A stretch of 64,000 nucleotides of DNA from Sulfurovum sp. UBA5198 (GTDB lineage: Bacteria; Campylobacterota; Campylobacteria; Campylobacterales; Sulfurovaceae): contig DHVW01000013.1 of the NCBI GenBank assembly GCA_002412865.1, positions 1 to 64,000 of the forward strand, in the 5' to 3' direction. How positions within the stretch are numbered: the stretch's first letter is position 1; each line of letters begins with the position of its first letter. Under the pieces are notes generated by a model. That model made no database searches. It had not been told where the DNA came from and saw only the letters and a program-made list of their open reading frames with translations. Both the position numbers and the translations under genes were made by a program. Shown here one piece after another: positions 34,144 through 43,663 of this stretch.

Positions 34144-35192
34144 CTTTTAATACCGAATTCTAGCAAGATATCAATTACAGTACTTTTTTCTATATTTGTT
34201 GGCATAACATGCTTGCCTATGCCAACTGGAAGTATAAATTTTATTTTACTATTAAAACTTTTTTTATCCAAAAAGAAATGTTCGTAAAAATTCTGGGCAT
34301 CACTTATCTCATAACTTGTCGGAAGATTATATTTACGCAATAGCTCCGCCACTCTTTTTTCGTCACTTAGCTCCATAAACCCTAATTTAACAGCTAATCT
34401 ATTTGCCATTACCATACCTATTGCCACAGCTTCACCATGCAAATACTGTTTATATTTTGTCTCATTTTCTATAACATGACCAAAAGTATGTCCATAATTA
34501 AGAGCAGCTCGAATGCCTTGCTCTTTTTCGTCTTGATTAACCACTGAAGCTTTTATGGCAACACTTTTTGCTATCGCCTCTGCTAGTGTTTTTTCATCAC
34601 TTAAATCTGATTTTTCTAAAAATTCAAAAAAATCACTATCAAAAGTCACAGCCATCTTAATCATCTCGGCCACACCTGCCCCAAACTCTCTTTTTGGAAG
34701 TGTAGATAAAAATGATGGATTAATATATACTGCTTTTGGCTGATAAAATGCACCTATTAGGTTCTTGCCGTATCTATTATTTACGCCAGTCTTTCCACCA
34801 ACACTAGCATCCACTTGAGCTAAAAGTGTAGTTGGAATTTGTATAAAGTCAACACCTCTTTGATACAAAGAGGCTGTAAAACCAGTCATATCTCCGATAA
34901 CTCCACCACCAAATGCAATAAGTAATGATTTTCTATCAAACTTAAACTCAAAAAGTTCATTCAAAATATCCTCTATAGTTTGCATAGTTTTATACTCTTC
35001 ACCATCTGGAATTGTAATTACTTTTATCTCATTTGCCACAATCTTTGAGAGCAACTTCTCTAGATGTAATGCAGAAATTGTTGGATTGGTTACTATGGCA
35101 ACTTTTCTATCAAATGTAAGGTCGGGTAGTGCATCAATAACAATATCATAAGTACAAGAAGATGGGCTTGATATAGAAATTGGTATAGTCAT
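34140..35192 (-). CDS. aroB: 3-dehydroquinate synthase
   Basis: 350 residues, full length. Second step of the shikimate pathway: converts DAHP to 3-dehydroquinate, using NAD and a divalent metal. NAD-binding PDGEEYKT and GGGVIGDMTGFTAS; metal ligands include Glu in GAFYQPKAV...FGAGVAEMIK and His in LNYGHTFGH. It is the first gene of a run transcribed leftward into mscS, mtaB and the FtsH-like gene. The 63 bases upstream likely hold the promoter. Confidence 0.95.
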   Translation of the reverse strand: MTIPISISSPSSCTYDIVIDALPDLTFDRKVAIVTNPTISALHLEKLLSKIVANEIKVITIPDGEEYKTMQTIEDILNELFEFKFDRKSLLIAFGGGVIGDMTGFTASLYQRGVDFIQIPTTLLAQVDASVGGKTGVNNRYGKNLIGAFYQPKAVYINPSFLSTLPKREFGAGVAEMIKMAVTFDSDFFEFLEKSDLSDEKTLAEAIAKSVAIKASVVNQDEKEQGIRAALNYGHTFGHVIENETKYKQYLHGEAVAIGMVMANRLAVKLGFMELSDEKRVAELLRKYNLPTSYEISDAQNFYEHFFLDKKSFNSKIKFILPVGIGKHVMPTNIEKSTVIDILLEFGIKR

Positions 35193-35255
35193 AGATTGGT
35201 GCCTCCGAGTGCAGTTATTGAAATAATTGTATCCTAATTCTATTTAAAGAAAAGG

Positions 35256-36686
35256 TTATACATCACTAGCTTCAAATGGTATTAGCATCTTAGGATGCTT
35301 ATTTGCTGAAACTAAAAAGTCTAAACTTTTTGAGAGTATAAACTCTATAATGCCAGAGCGAATTTTTGTTCTAGAATATGGTGCAATTTCTATTACATTC
35401 TCCATTTTCGCAATTTCTCTAATTGGGTTTGCCACTTTATATTCAAAATTAACTACTGTATTGAATAGTGGAGCCATTGCATCATAGTGTCTTTCGATTA
35501 TGTTACTCTCTACTGTAACATTATCTGAAGAAAAATCTGATATTTGAAGCGGTAAATTGAAGGTCTCACAAATATCCAAAACAGCAGATGATATTGATTC
35601 CATCTTGTTTTCATTTTTCATAATTAAAATTGCTTTAGTTACTTGATTTAATCCATTTCTACCAAATACATATATCAATTTTCTTAAATCATAAAATATT
35701 TTACTTCTATTATCACTTTTTAATGTTTTTTTACTACATAAAACAATTCCAATATCACAAGAACTTATCTCAAATTCAATTGATGATGCTATATTTTTTA
35801 CATCAAAAGATATGATTACTTGTATATTTTCAGATTGAAATTTTTTAATATCTGCTACCAATTTCACATCAGTTGGGTAAATCACATATATACAAAGTTT
35901 TCTTGTATTAAATTTATCTAGCATGAATATGCTCTCTTCTACATATTCTAACACTCTTTTGCTATCAAATCTTAAATCAAGAAGTAAAAATATATTTTTC
36001 CCAAAAGGTTCCGGAAAAAAACCTTTTCTTTTATTAATAAGTTTATATATTCCATCCAAAACCATAGGATTTCCGACGGTTAAAAGTGTATCATTTGGTC
36101 TTATCATTGTTGCATTTGTGGGAAGTATTTGCTTGCCAGCTCTGTATAGTGCCACTATTTTCCATTTTTGTTGGGTGATTGATCCTATGTGTCTAAAAGC
36201 ATAACTACTTCCAAATGGTATATGCATCTCCATGATCTCACCATTACCAAGTCCTACATTTTTAGCAATTTTAGGTACATTTGGTAGATTATCATAAACA
36301 TGACTAGAAATTAAATCATTAGATCTTATAACTGTCACATTTGATGAAATATTCCCAAAATCAGCCCCACCCCATTGATCAACAACTACTAATCGGATTT
36401 TATTGTCCACTGCAAGTATATTATTGCAAATATCAATACAATCTTCAAATTCTTTAATGATTATAAATGCATGGTCATACATTGTAGTGTCAAATAAGTT
36501 TTTTACTCTGAGTTCGCTTGTTGGGTCAATATTGTGAAAAATTATATTTACACTATCTTTTGTTCCACAACTAACTAATGTGCTTGATATAATATGGTAG
36601 CTATTTTGTGCAACTCTTCTTTTGCCAATCATTGCAACAAAGTTTTGTGCTATTGTGCCCTCTGCAACTACAAGTATATTTTTCAT
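35256..36686 (-). CDS. RCK/TrkA-C-domain protein, conserved in Campylobacterota
   Basis: 476 residues from ATG 36686 (GGAG seven bases upstream), not the longer frame to 36713. The N-terminal Rossmann-like half (MKNILVVAEGTIAQN) has a degenerate glycine loop. Residues about 150-210 (FGSSYAFRHIG, WKIVALYRAGKQILPT, DTLLTVGNP) are an RCK_C/TrkA-C ligand-binding domain. The C-terminal half is unassigned. RCK proteins regulate K+ channels and transporters, but no channel gene is adjacent. It matches the gene between aroB and tgt in H. pylori and is divergent from tgt. Confidence 0.72.
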   Translation of the reverse strand: MKNILVVAEGTIAQNFVAMIGKRRVAQNSYHIISSTLVSCGTKDSVNIIFHNIDPTSELRVKNLFDTTMYDHAFIIIKEFEDCIDICNNILAVDNKIRLVVVDQWGGADFGNISSNVTVIRSNDLISSHVYDNLPNVPKIAKNVGLGNGEIMEMHIPFGSSYAFRHIGSITQQKWKIVALYRAGKQILPTNATMIRPNDTLLTVGNPMVLDGIYKLINKRKGFFPEPFGKNIFLLLDLRFDSKRVLEYVEESIFMLDKFNTRKLCIYVIYPTDVKLVADIKKFQSENIQVIISFDVKNIASSIEFEISSCDIGIVLCSKKTLKSDNRSKIFYDLRKLIYVFGRNGLNQVTKAILIMKNENKMESISSAVLDICETFNLPLQISDFSSDNVTVESNIIERHYDAMAPLFNTVVNFEYKVANPIREIAKMENVIEIAPYSRTKIRSGIIEFILSKSLDFLVSANKHPKMLIPFEASDV

Positions 36687-36745
36687 AAAGCTCTCCATGA
36701 AGTGTGGGTACAATTACACAATTATTTTAAAGGTATTATAGCGTA

Positions 36746-37870
36746 ATGAATTTTCAAATAGATAAAACAGACGGCAAGGCTAGAGCTTGCACAATCACAA
36801 CAGCTCACTCCACAATCAAAACACCAGTCTTTATGCCGGTGGGTACAGTTGGAGCAGTAAAGGCACTTGACGCGACAGATTTACAAAGTTTTCTGGATCC
36901 ACAGATTATTTTAGGTAACACATATCATCTCTACTTGCGTCCAGGCGATACGGTTGTCAAAACAATGGGTGGACTTCATGGATTTACTAAGTTTCCAAGA
37001 AGCTTCCTTACTGATAGTGGTGGATTTCAGGCTTTTTCTCTATCAAAAAATGTTAAAATAGATGAAAATGGCATAACTTTTAGAAGTCATATAGATGGAT
37101 CTACGCACTACTTCACGCCAACAAAAGTAATAGATATTCAAAATAATCTTAATTCAGATATTATGATGATACTAGATGATCTTGTCGCCTTGCCTGCAAC
37201 ACAAGAGCGTATAAAATCAAGTATTGAGAGAACCACTAGATGGGCTGATGAGTCGGTAAAATACCATAGATCTAATCAAGCAAAAGGAATAGGAGTAGAT
37301 CAGAATATATTTGCTATCATCCAAGGCGGAACAGATAAAGCTTTTAGAGAGAAATCAGCGAAAGAACTTTGTGCGATGGATTTTGATGGATTTGCCATAG
37401 GTGGGCTTAGTGTTGGTGAGCTTAATAATGAGATGTATGATACAGTAGAGTGGACTACACAATTTATGCCAACAGAGAAGCCAAGGTATCTTATGGGTGT
37501 AGGAACGCCAGAGGATTTAGTAGAAAATGTGAGCCGTGGCATTGATATGTTTGACTGTGTTATGCCTACTAGAAATGCCAGAAATGGTACACTTTTCACC
37601 TCTTTTGGTAAAGTATCAATTAAAGCAAAACAATATGAAATAGATGAAACACCTATTGATCCAGAGTGTCAGTGTATGGTATGCAAAACATATTCTAGAA
37701 GTTATTTGCGTCATCTTTATAGGGCCAAAGAGATTACATATTTTAGGCTTGGTACTATACACAATTTATTTTACTATCAAACCCTCATGAGTCAAATGAG
37801 AGAAGCTATAATAGCTGGTAGATTTAATGAATTTAAAACAGAATTTTACAAAAAAAGAGGAAAGAAATAA
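36746..37870 (+). CDS. tgt: Queuine tRNA-ribosyltransferase
   Basis: 374 residues. Exchanges guanine 34 for the queuine precursor preQ1 in tRNAs for Asp, Asn, His and Tyr. Catalytic Asp in DSGGFQAFSL, the RNA-recognition loop around GVGTPEDL, nucleophile Asp in FDCVMPTRNARNG, and Zn ligands C-x-C-x2-C...H in CQCMVCKTYSRSYLRHL. Transcribed divergently from the RCK protein gene and convergent with the 5'-nucleotidase. Confidence 0.96.
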   Translation: MNFQIDKTDGKARACTITTAHSTIKTPVFMPVGTVGAVKALDATDLQSFLDPQIILGNTYHLYLRPGDTVVKTMGGLHGFTKFPRSFLTDSGGFQAFSLSKNVKIDENGITFRSHIDGSTHYFTPTKVIDIQNNLNSDIMMILDDLVALPATQERIKSSIERTTRWADESVKYHRSNQAKGIGVDQNIFAIIQGGTDKAFREKSAKELCAMDFDGFAIGGLSVGELNNEMYDTVEWTTQFMPTEKPRYLMGVGTPEDLVENVSRGIDMFDCVMPTRNARNGTLFTSFGKVSIKAKQYEIDETPIDPECQCMVCKTYSRSYLRHLYRAKEITYFRLGTIHNLFYYQTLMSQMREAIIAGRFNEFKTEFYKKRGKK

Positions 37871-37875
37871 GCTAG

Positions 37876-38766
37876 TTAATTCCTGTACGGCACTTTTGCA
37901 CTTGGCGTTTTGTGTATAGCTTTATCCAAATGAGAGTCCATATCATCAAAGAATATATCAGCACCAAATGCGTGCAAAACTTCATCTTTACTAACACCAC
38001 CTTGAAAAAATGCAGCGTCCACTCTAACACCCCATAAATTTAGTGTTGACAAAACCCTTTTGCTTGTAGTGGAGTTTCTGGCTGTCACTAGTGCTGTTCT
38101 GATTGGCGATTGTTCTAGATCAAACTTATCTTGAATACTTGATATTACCTTTAGAAATTTAAAGAATGGACCTTTACTAAGTGGATTATTTGCATTTACT
38201 TTTTCATGCTCCATAAAAGCATCTAGCCCATGTTCTTGATATATTTTCTCGCTCTCCTCTCCAAACAGCACAGCGTCACCATCAAAAGCAATTCTAACTA
38301 TACCATCACTGCTTGTATCATTATATCTTTTAGGTAATATCGTAGCAGCTGCTATACCTAGGTTAACGGCATCTTGCACATCATCGTTATGTGTAGATAG
38401 AAATAAATCAACTCTAAATGCTTCAAGGTACCTACTAACACTCTCACCAGCAGTCCACGCTGAGCGTTCAATATTTAGATTATGAAACTCTATAGAATGC
38501 CCTATTCGCAAAGCTGTTGCAGCATTATTTCTTGAGAGTATGATGACCTCTACGAGCTTATCATCAAAATTCTCATTGATAGCAAGTAGATTTTCAATAA
38601 ACCTAAATGCACTACCTTTTTCTAGTGGCACGGTTTGATTTTCAAGCTGGTGTTTATAATACTCACCTATGCCTTTATTTAAAAATATCTCATTCTCAGC
38701 CTCCAAATCAAACAAAGCCCTTGATGATATTGCAATTACTAGCTTATCTTTTAATTCGTACGACAT
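37876..38766 (-). CDS. 5'-nucleotidase (NT5C1-like family)
   Basis: 296 residues. The family of cytosolic 5'-nucleotidases I is recognised from ISSRALFDLEAENEIF near the N-terminus, STHNDDVQDA and the catalytic-type motif AFDGDAVLFGEESE near residues 165-180, then GADIFFDDMDSHLDKA. It would hydrolyse nucleoside 5'-monophosphates (AMP-like), influencing nucleotide pools. It starts 9 bases after the stop of the DNA methyltransferase on the same strand, although the neighbouring genes have different functions. Confidence 0.8.
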   Translation of the reverse strand: MSYELKDKLVIAISSRALFDLEAENEIFLNKGIGEYYKHQLENQTVPLEKGSAFRFIENLLAINENFDDKLVEVIILSRNNAATALRIGHSIEFHNLNIERSAWTAGESVSRYLEAFRVDLFLSTHNDDVQDAVNLGIAAATILPKRYNDTSSDGIVRIAFDGDAVLFGEESEKIYQEHGLDAFMEHEKVNANNPLSKGPFFKFLKVISSIQDKFDLEQSPIRTALVTARNSTTSKRVLSTLNLWGVRVDAAFFQGGVSKDEVLHAFGADIFFDDMDSHLDKAIHKTPSAKVPYRN

Positions 38767-38775
38767 TTAATACCA

Positions 38776-39828
38776 CTATGATGCAATCATATTATTTGAA
38801 TTTTCAATTTTAATATCAAACAAAGAATTTGGAGCTATTCTTGCTTCACTGTCATTTTCTAAAATTTGTGATTTTACTTCTTTTGCTATTTCTTTTATCA
38901 TGGGAACAACCACAGAGTTTCCTATACGATTATAAAGTTTAGCTTTTGAACCAATCATTTTAAAATCATCACTAAATCCCATCAGCCTGAAACACTCTTT
39001 TATAGTTAATTTCCGTGCCTTATCTTTATGATATACAAAATATCTTCCAGCTGATTCCTGTGATGCAATTGTTGGATGTGTACCATTTGAGTCATAAATT
39101 CGATTAGGTTGCTTATGAACCCGCGAAAGATGCTCCGTATTTTCTCTGGTACCATTTATACGAATATTTTTATTTCTATATCCACAAAAAATAAGTCCAG
39201 ATGGTTGTTTTTTTGGATTTTCTATGAGTGTGTATTCGTTTTCATCTAAATATTCAAACTCTCCATCTTCTTGTAGTATCTCGCTAATTGTAACTTGTGG
39301 ACTTTTTCGAAGTTTTTTAAAATCAAATTTTACACCATTTAGTGAGCCAACAATAATAGTTCGTTCTCTATTTTGTGGCACACCAAAATCTTTTGCATTC
39401 AAAACTTCCCAATTAGTAGTGTACCCCAACTCGTACAAAGTTTCCAAAATCACTCTGATGGTTTTGCCTTCATCATGATTTTTGAAGTGCTTTACATTTT
39501 CAAGCACAATAACTTTTGGTTTTTTATCTTTTAAAATTCTTGCAATATCAAAGAAAAGTGTTCCCCTAGTGTCTTCAAAACCTTTTTTCTCTCCTGCTAT
39601 ACTGAATGGCTGACACGGAAAACCAGCCAATAAAATATCATGATTAGGGATGATTGTCTCATCTATTTTAGTAATATCTCCATATGGTAATTCCCCAAAA
39701 TTTTCAAAATACATCTCTTTTGCATGAGCGTCTATCTCACTACTAAAAATGCACTCACACTCATTAGCTTCAAAACCTTGTCTAAAACCACCAATTCCTG
39801 CAAAAAGGTCAATAAATTTATATGTCAT
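38776..39828 (-). CDS. DNA (cytosine-5-)-methyltransferase of a type II restriction-modification system
   Basis: 350 residues with all main C5-methyltransferase motifs: I FIDLFAGIGGFRQGF (SAM binding), IV GFPCQPFSIAG (catalytic Cys), VI LENVKHF, VIII QNRERTIIVG, IX/X RIGNSVVVPMIKEIA. The target-recognition region is about residues 190-275. It methylates one strand's cytosine within an unknown site and protects host DNA from the adjacent nuclease, whose gene it overlaps by 11 bases. The pair sits between clpB and a nucleotidase gene, a typical acquired position. Confidence 0.93.
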   Translation of the reverse strand: MTYKFIDLFAGIGGFRQGFEANECECIFSSEIDAHAKEMYFENFGELPYGDITKIDETIIPNHDILLAGFPCQPFSIAGEKKGFEDTRGTLFFDIARILKDKKPKVIVLENVKHFKNHDEGKTIRVILETLYELGYTTNWEVLNAKDFGVPQNRERTIIVGSLNGVKFDFKKLRKSPQVTISEILQEDGEFEYLDENEYTLIENPKKQPSGLIFCGYRNKNIRINGTRENTEHLSRVHKQPNRIYDSNGTHPTIASQESAGRYFVYHKDKARKLTIKECFRLMGFSDDFKMIGSKAKLYNRIGNSVVVPMIKEIAKEVKSQILENDSEARIAPNSLFDIKIENSNNMIAS

Positions 39829-40927
39829 TTTCTAGCTCCGCTAAAAGTTCATTCCATTTCTCTTTATGAATATTTTTTAGTTCATTGTCGTTTTGTATAA
39901 GCTTTGAATATGTAAATATAAAATTTTCAAGATTATCAATAAGTCTAAAGTAATATTTCAAAGTTGGCATTAAGCCATTTGCAACAATTTGACACCCATG
40001 GGTATTCTTTACCTCATTTATTATCTCTTCAATATCACTTTTTTGTTTATTTAAAATTTCATAATATGAAAGTATATAATATCTTGTTGGATTATATCTC
40101 TCAATTTTTTCTTTGACAATTCTAATCATATTGGTATCTATGGCTTTATCTAACTTAATTTCAATTGCTTCAAAGAGTTGGTTGTTTTTAAAAATTTCTA
40201 TATCTCCAGCACTCTTTGATGTTCTATCTGAAGCAGTATGACTACCAAGTGATTTTAATTCACAATCTTTATATCTTGATATTTCTTTAATAAGAAGTTG
40301 ATATATTGCAAAAAATGCCAAAACAGGTAATTTTGAACCACCAAAACTACTATAATTAAAAGAAAACTGTTTATCTAAAATTTCTATCAAGTTAGAAATA
40401 GTAAGTTTTTCTGGATTTGTTAGTGGATTAATAGCTATTTTACTACTTGCTTGAATGTTTATAACTTTTTTTAAAAGCTCAACTAAAATATATTTAGGAT
40501 TAATATTTCTACTTTCAATATCATCAACAAGTTCTAAAAATGCTTTTTTAACACTTTTATTGCTAATTTTACCATTATAATCAAGTGTATAAGGATATGG
40601 TTGCTCTAAAGAGCGAGTAAGCCAACCGCTTTCCGCCATTGAAGGTAAACCAAGTTCTTTTAAAGTTGGAGTTATATGTGAAGTATCAATGCTTCTTCCT
40701 GAGAATCCATCAGCTATTTGTGTTTGATGATTTCTTATATCTTGGTCTTTGTGAGCTATTTTATAGATACAAAGAGTTACAAGTACAGTATATACACCTT
40801 TTTGACTAAGACAATTTGTTGCCATTATTTCAATATTTGTACAGATTTGCTTGGATATTTTAGTGGTATAATCTTTATTTGTAACCGATTCTTCATAAAC
40901 ACTAAATAAAATTTCCCTATAATTCAC
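39818..40927 (-). CDS. Probable type II restriction endonuclease
   Basis: 369 residues, encoded immediately upstream of the cytosine methyltransferase. Helical N-terminal half; the C-terminal half has SAGDIEIFKNNQLFEAIEIK, which fits the PD-(D/E)XK catalytic pattern (D...ExK with Asp and Glu-x-Lys spaced about 15 residues). I do not recognise the specificity family. It is A/T-rich in codon use like its neighbours. The R-M assignment rests on gene pairing plus the motif; the alternative is a nickase or other accessory nuclease. Confidence 0.72.
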   Translation of the reverse strand: MNYREILFSVYEESVTNKDYTTKISKQICTNIEIMATNCLSQKGVYTVLVTLCIYKIAHKDQDIRNHQTQIADGFSGRSIDTSHITPTLKELGLPSMAESGWLTRSLEQPYPYTLDYNGKISNKSVKKAFLELVDDIESRNINPKYILVELLKKVINIQASSKIAINPLTNPEKLTISNLIEILDKQFSFNYSSFGGSKLPVLAFFAIYQLLIKEISRYKDCELKSLGSHTASDRTSKSAGDIEIFKNNQLFEAIEIKLDKAIDTNMIRIVKEKIERYNPTRYYILSYYEILNKQKSDIEEIINEVKNTHGCQIVANGLMPTLKYYFRLIDNLENFIFTYSKLIQNDNELKNIHKEKWNELLAELENDI

Positions 40928-41010
40928 AAATTTCCTTTCGATCTTCTATTTGTGTAATCATATCCAAATAGAGCTAAGAGGCAAAATTATATGTCATAAT
41001 GTCATTTATA

Positions 41011-43584
41011 CTACCTAATATTTTCAAATATCACTCCATCTTTGGCATCAAATTCAACGCTATTTCCAGCACCTATTTTATCCTCTAATATTAACTCAGC
41101 TAGTCTATCTTCTACTATCTCATACAACGCTCTTTTAAGTGGTCTAGCACCATATACAGGATCAAATCCAGCGTCAGCTATCACTGCTTTAGCAGCAGCA
41201 CTTAAAGATATAGTAATATCTCTCTCGTGGAGTTTCTTCTGAATTCCCACAAATAATATATCCACAATATCAGTAATTGCCTCAAGTCCAAGTGGGTCAA
41301 ATATCACAATATCATCAAGTCTATTTAAAAACTCTGGTTTAAAATGCTTTTTAAGCTCCTCGTTAACGGCCTCTCTCTTGCCTTCGTTGTCTGTGGCATT
41401 CATTATCGCCTGGCTTGCTATGTTTGATGTCATTATTATAATCGTATTTTTAAAATCTACAGTTACGCCTTTGTTATCAGTAAGCCTACCATCATCAAGC
41501 ACTTGTAAAAGAGTATTAAAAACATCAGGGTGACCTTTTTCTATTTCATCAAAAAGCACAACTGAATATGGCTTGCGTCGTACGGCTTCTGTGAGCTGAC
41601 CACCCTCTTCATATCCAACATACCCTGGAGGTGCCCCTACTAGGCGGCTTGCTGCGTGTTTTTCCATATACTCACTCATATCTATACGAATGAGAGATTT
41701 TTCACTATCAAATAGGAATTTAGCCAAAGTTTTAGCGACTTGAGTTTTACCAACACCTGTAGGTCCTAGGAACATAAAGCTACCAATTGGACGGTTACTA
41801 TCGCCCAACCCTGCTTTGTTTCTCTTGATAGCTCTAGCTACTGCTCTGAGTGCTTCATCTTGCCCTACTACATCGGCTCTTAAGACATTTTCAATATTTA
41901 GTATTTTGTCTTTTTCACTTTGTAACATTTTATTGACCGCTATTCCTGTCCATTTACTCACGATAGTGGCAATCATCTCTTCATCGACTGAATTTTTAAG
42001 TAGCACGCCATGAGACTTCATGTCTTCCCATTTTAGTTCAAGTGCTTCAATCTTTGCCTGAGTTGCAGGGATTTGACCGTATTCTATTTCAGCTGCTTTT
42101 GTGAAATCACCTTCTCTTTTTACAATTTCAGCTCTAGTTTTTAGACTATCAATCTCACTTTTAGCTATTGAAATATCATCAAATACACTTTTTTCTAGCT
42201 CAAATTGATTTTGTAATCCAACTTTCTTCTCTTCTAAATCTGCTATCTCTTTTTCGATATCATTAACTCTTGTAAGGTTTTTATCTCCACCCTCCATTTT
42301 AAGAGCTTCTTTTTCTACCATAAGAGTAGAAATCTCTCTTTTGGTTTTTGATAGTTCACTTGGTTCGCTCTCTATTTGCATTTTAAGCTGTGCTGCTGCT
42401 TCATCAATAAGGTCAATCGCTTTATCAGGCAAAAACCTATCTGTGATATATCTATCACTAAGCTTTGCTGCTGCGACGAGTGCTGAATCGGTGATAGTAA
42501 CATTGTGATGTGATTCAAGCTTCTCTTTAATGCCTCGTAATATTTGCAAAGCTTCATTGATACTTGGCTCATCTACTTTAACTGGTTGAAACCTTCTCTG
42601 AAGAGCCATATCTTTTTCAAAGTATTTTCTGTACTCTTTTAGCGTAGTAGCTCCAACTGTTCGAAGCTCACCTCTTGCAAGAGCTGGTTTTAGTATATTA
42701 GCAGCGTCCATACTGCCCTCACTTGCCCCTGCTCCTATAATAGTATGTATTTCATCGATAAAAAGTATGATATTATTGGCTTTTGTTACTTCATCAACGA
42801 CAGCTTTTAACCTATCTTCAAATTCTCCGCGATATTTAGCACCCGCAATAAGCCTGCTCATATCCAAAGCTACTACTCTCATTTTTTGCAAACTAAGTGG
42901 AACTTCTTTATTTACTATTCTTTGAGCCAATCCCTCAACTATTGCTGTCTTACCGGTTCCTGGTTCGCCTATCAATATAGGATTATTCTTGGTTTTTCGT
43001 ATGAGTATCTGCATAACTCTCTCGACCTCTTCATCTCTACCTATCACAGGGTCAAGCTTCCCATCTATTGCTTTTTGATTCAAATCAATTCCATATTTAT
43101 TCAGAGCATCAAGAGTCTCATCACCACTTTGTGACTCAATAGTCCCACCACCTCTAATAGATTCAATATTTTTCTTAAATTCATTTAAATCAACATATTT
43201 CCCAAGCGTATCTTTAATGAAACTTTCTTTAATATTAGCTAATATATATGTATCAACGGCTAGAAATTTGTCACCACTTGCACTCATAAGACCTGCTCCA
43301 AGCTCCAATGATGATACTAACATTTGTGACAGTCTTATACTCTCTTTTGTCACAGACGAAACAGCTGGTAGCTTAGATGCCACACTAATGACCTCTAGTT
43401 CAATAGCTGCTTTATCAATATTCATTTTATTTAGTACTTGTAGCAACAGAGATCCACTATTGGTCAATAAAGCCCAAATGATATGTATTGGCATTACTTC
43501 TTGATTTTTATTATGCAGTGAAAGTGAAACTGCTGATTCTACTGTAGCACTCATTTGATTGGTTAATTTTTCTAAAATACTCAT
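41011..43584 (-). CDS. clpB: ATP-dependent chaperone ClpB
   Basis: 857 residues, full length. N-terminal domain (about 1-145), first AAA module with Walker A GEPGTGKTA near residue 200 and FIDEIHTIIGAG, a coiled-coil middle domain (about 390-520) which marks disaggregases, and the second AAA module with GPTGVGKTQ and LFDEIEKGHPDVFN. It works with DnaK to resolubilise protein aggregates. A consensus promoter lies just upstream. Confidence 0.96.
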   Translation of the reverse strand: MSILEKLTNQMSATVESAVSLSLHNKNQEVMPIHIIWALLTNSGSLLLQVLNKMNIDKAAIELEVISVASKLPAVSSVTKESIRLSQMLVSSLELGAGLMSASGDKFLAVDTYILANIKESFIKDTLGKYVDLNEFKKNIESIRGGGTIESQSGDETLDALNKYGIDLNQKAIDGKLDPVIGRDEEVERVMQILIRKTKNNPILIGEPGTGKTAIVEGLAQRIVNKEVPLSLQKMRVVALDMSRLIAGAKYRGEFEDRLKAVVDEVTKANNIILFIDEIHTIIGAGASEGSMDAANILKPALARGELRTVGATTLKEYRKYFEKDMALQRRFQPVKVDEPSINEALQILRGIKEKLESHHNVTITDSALVAAAKLSDRYITDRFLPDKAIDLIDEAAAQLKMQIESEPSELSKTKREISTLMVEKEALKMEGGDKNLTRVNDIEKEIADLEEKKVGLQNQFELEKSVFDDISIAKSEIDSLKTRAEIVKREGDFTKAAEIEYGQIPATQAKIEALELKWEDMKSHGVLLKNSVDEEMIATIVSKWTGIAVNKMLQSEKDKILNIENVLRADVVGQDEALRAVARAIKRNKAGLGDSNRPIGSFMFLGPTGVGKTQVAKTLAKFLFDSEKSLIRIDMSEYMEKHAASRLVGAPPGYVGYEEGGQLTEAVRRKPYSVVLFDEIEKGHPDVFNTLLQVLDDGRLTDNKGVTVDFKNTIIIMTSNIASQAIMNATDNEGKREAVNEELKKHFKPEFLNRLDDIVIFDPLGLEAITDIVDILFVGIQKKLHERDITISLSAAAKAVIADAGFDPVYGARPLKRALYEIVEDRLAELILEDKIGAGNSVEFDAKDGVIFENIR

Positions 43585-43614
43585 AATAATTCCTTTTACT
43601 TAGTTTATGAAATT

Positions 43615-43644
43615 ATTATAACACCTTTAGTCACTTGTTGTCAA
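43615..43644 (-). promoter_or_regulatory. Strong promoter of clpB with overlapping dyad
   Basis: On the minus strand: -35 TTGACA (43639-43644), 18-base spacer, -10 TATAAT (43615-43620), both perfect. An inverted repeat ACTTG-acaa-CAAGT (43633-43646) covers the -35 box, a plausible site for a heat-shock repressor such as HspR; the regulator is inference. Confidence 0.65.
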
Positions 43645-43663
43645 GTTAATTAAATATTTTTAC

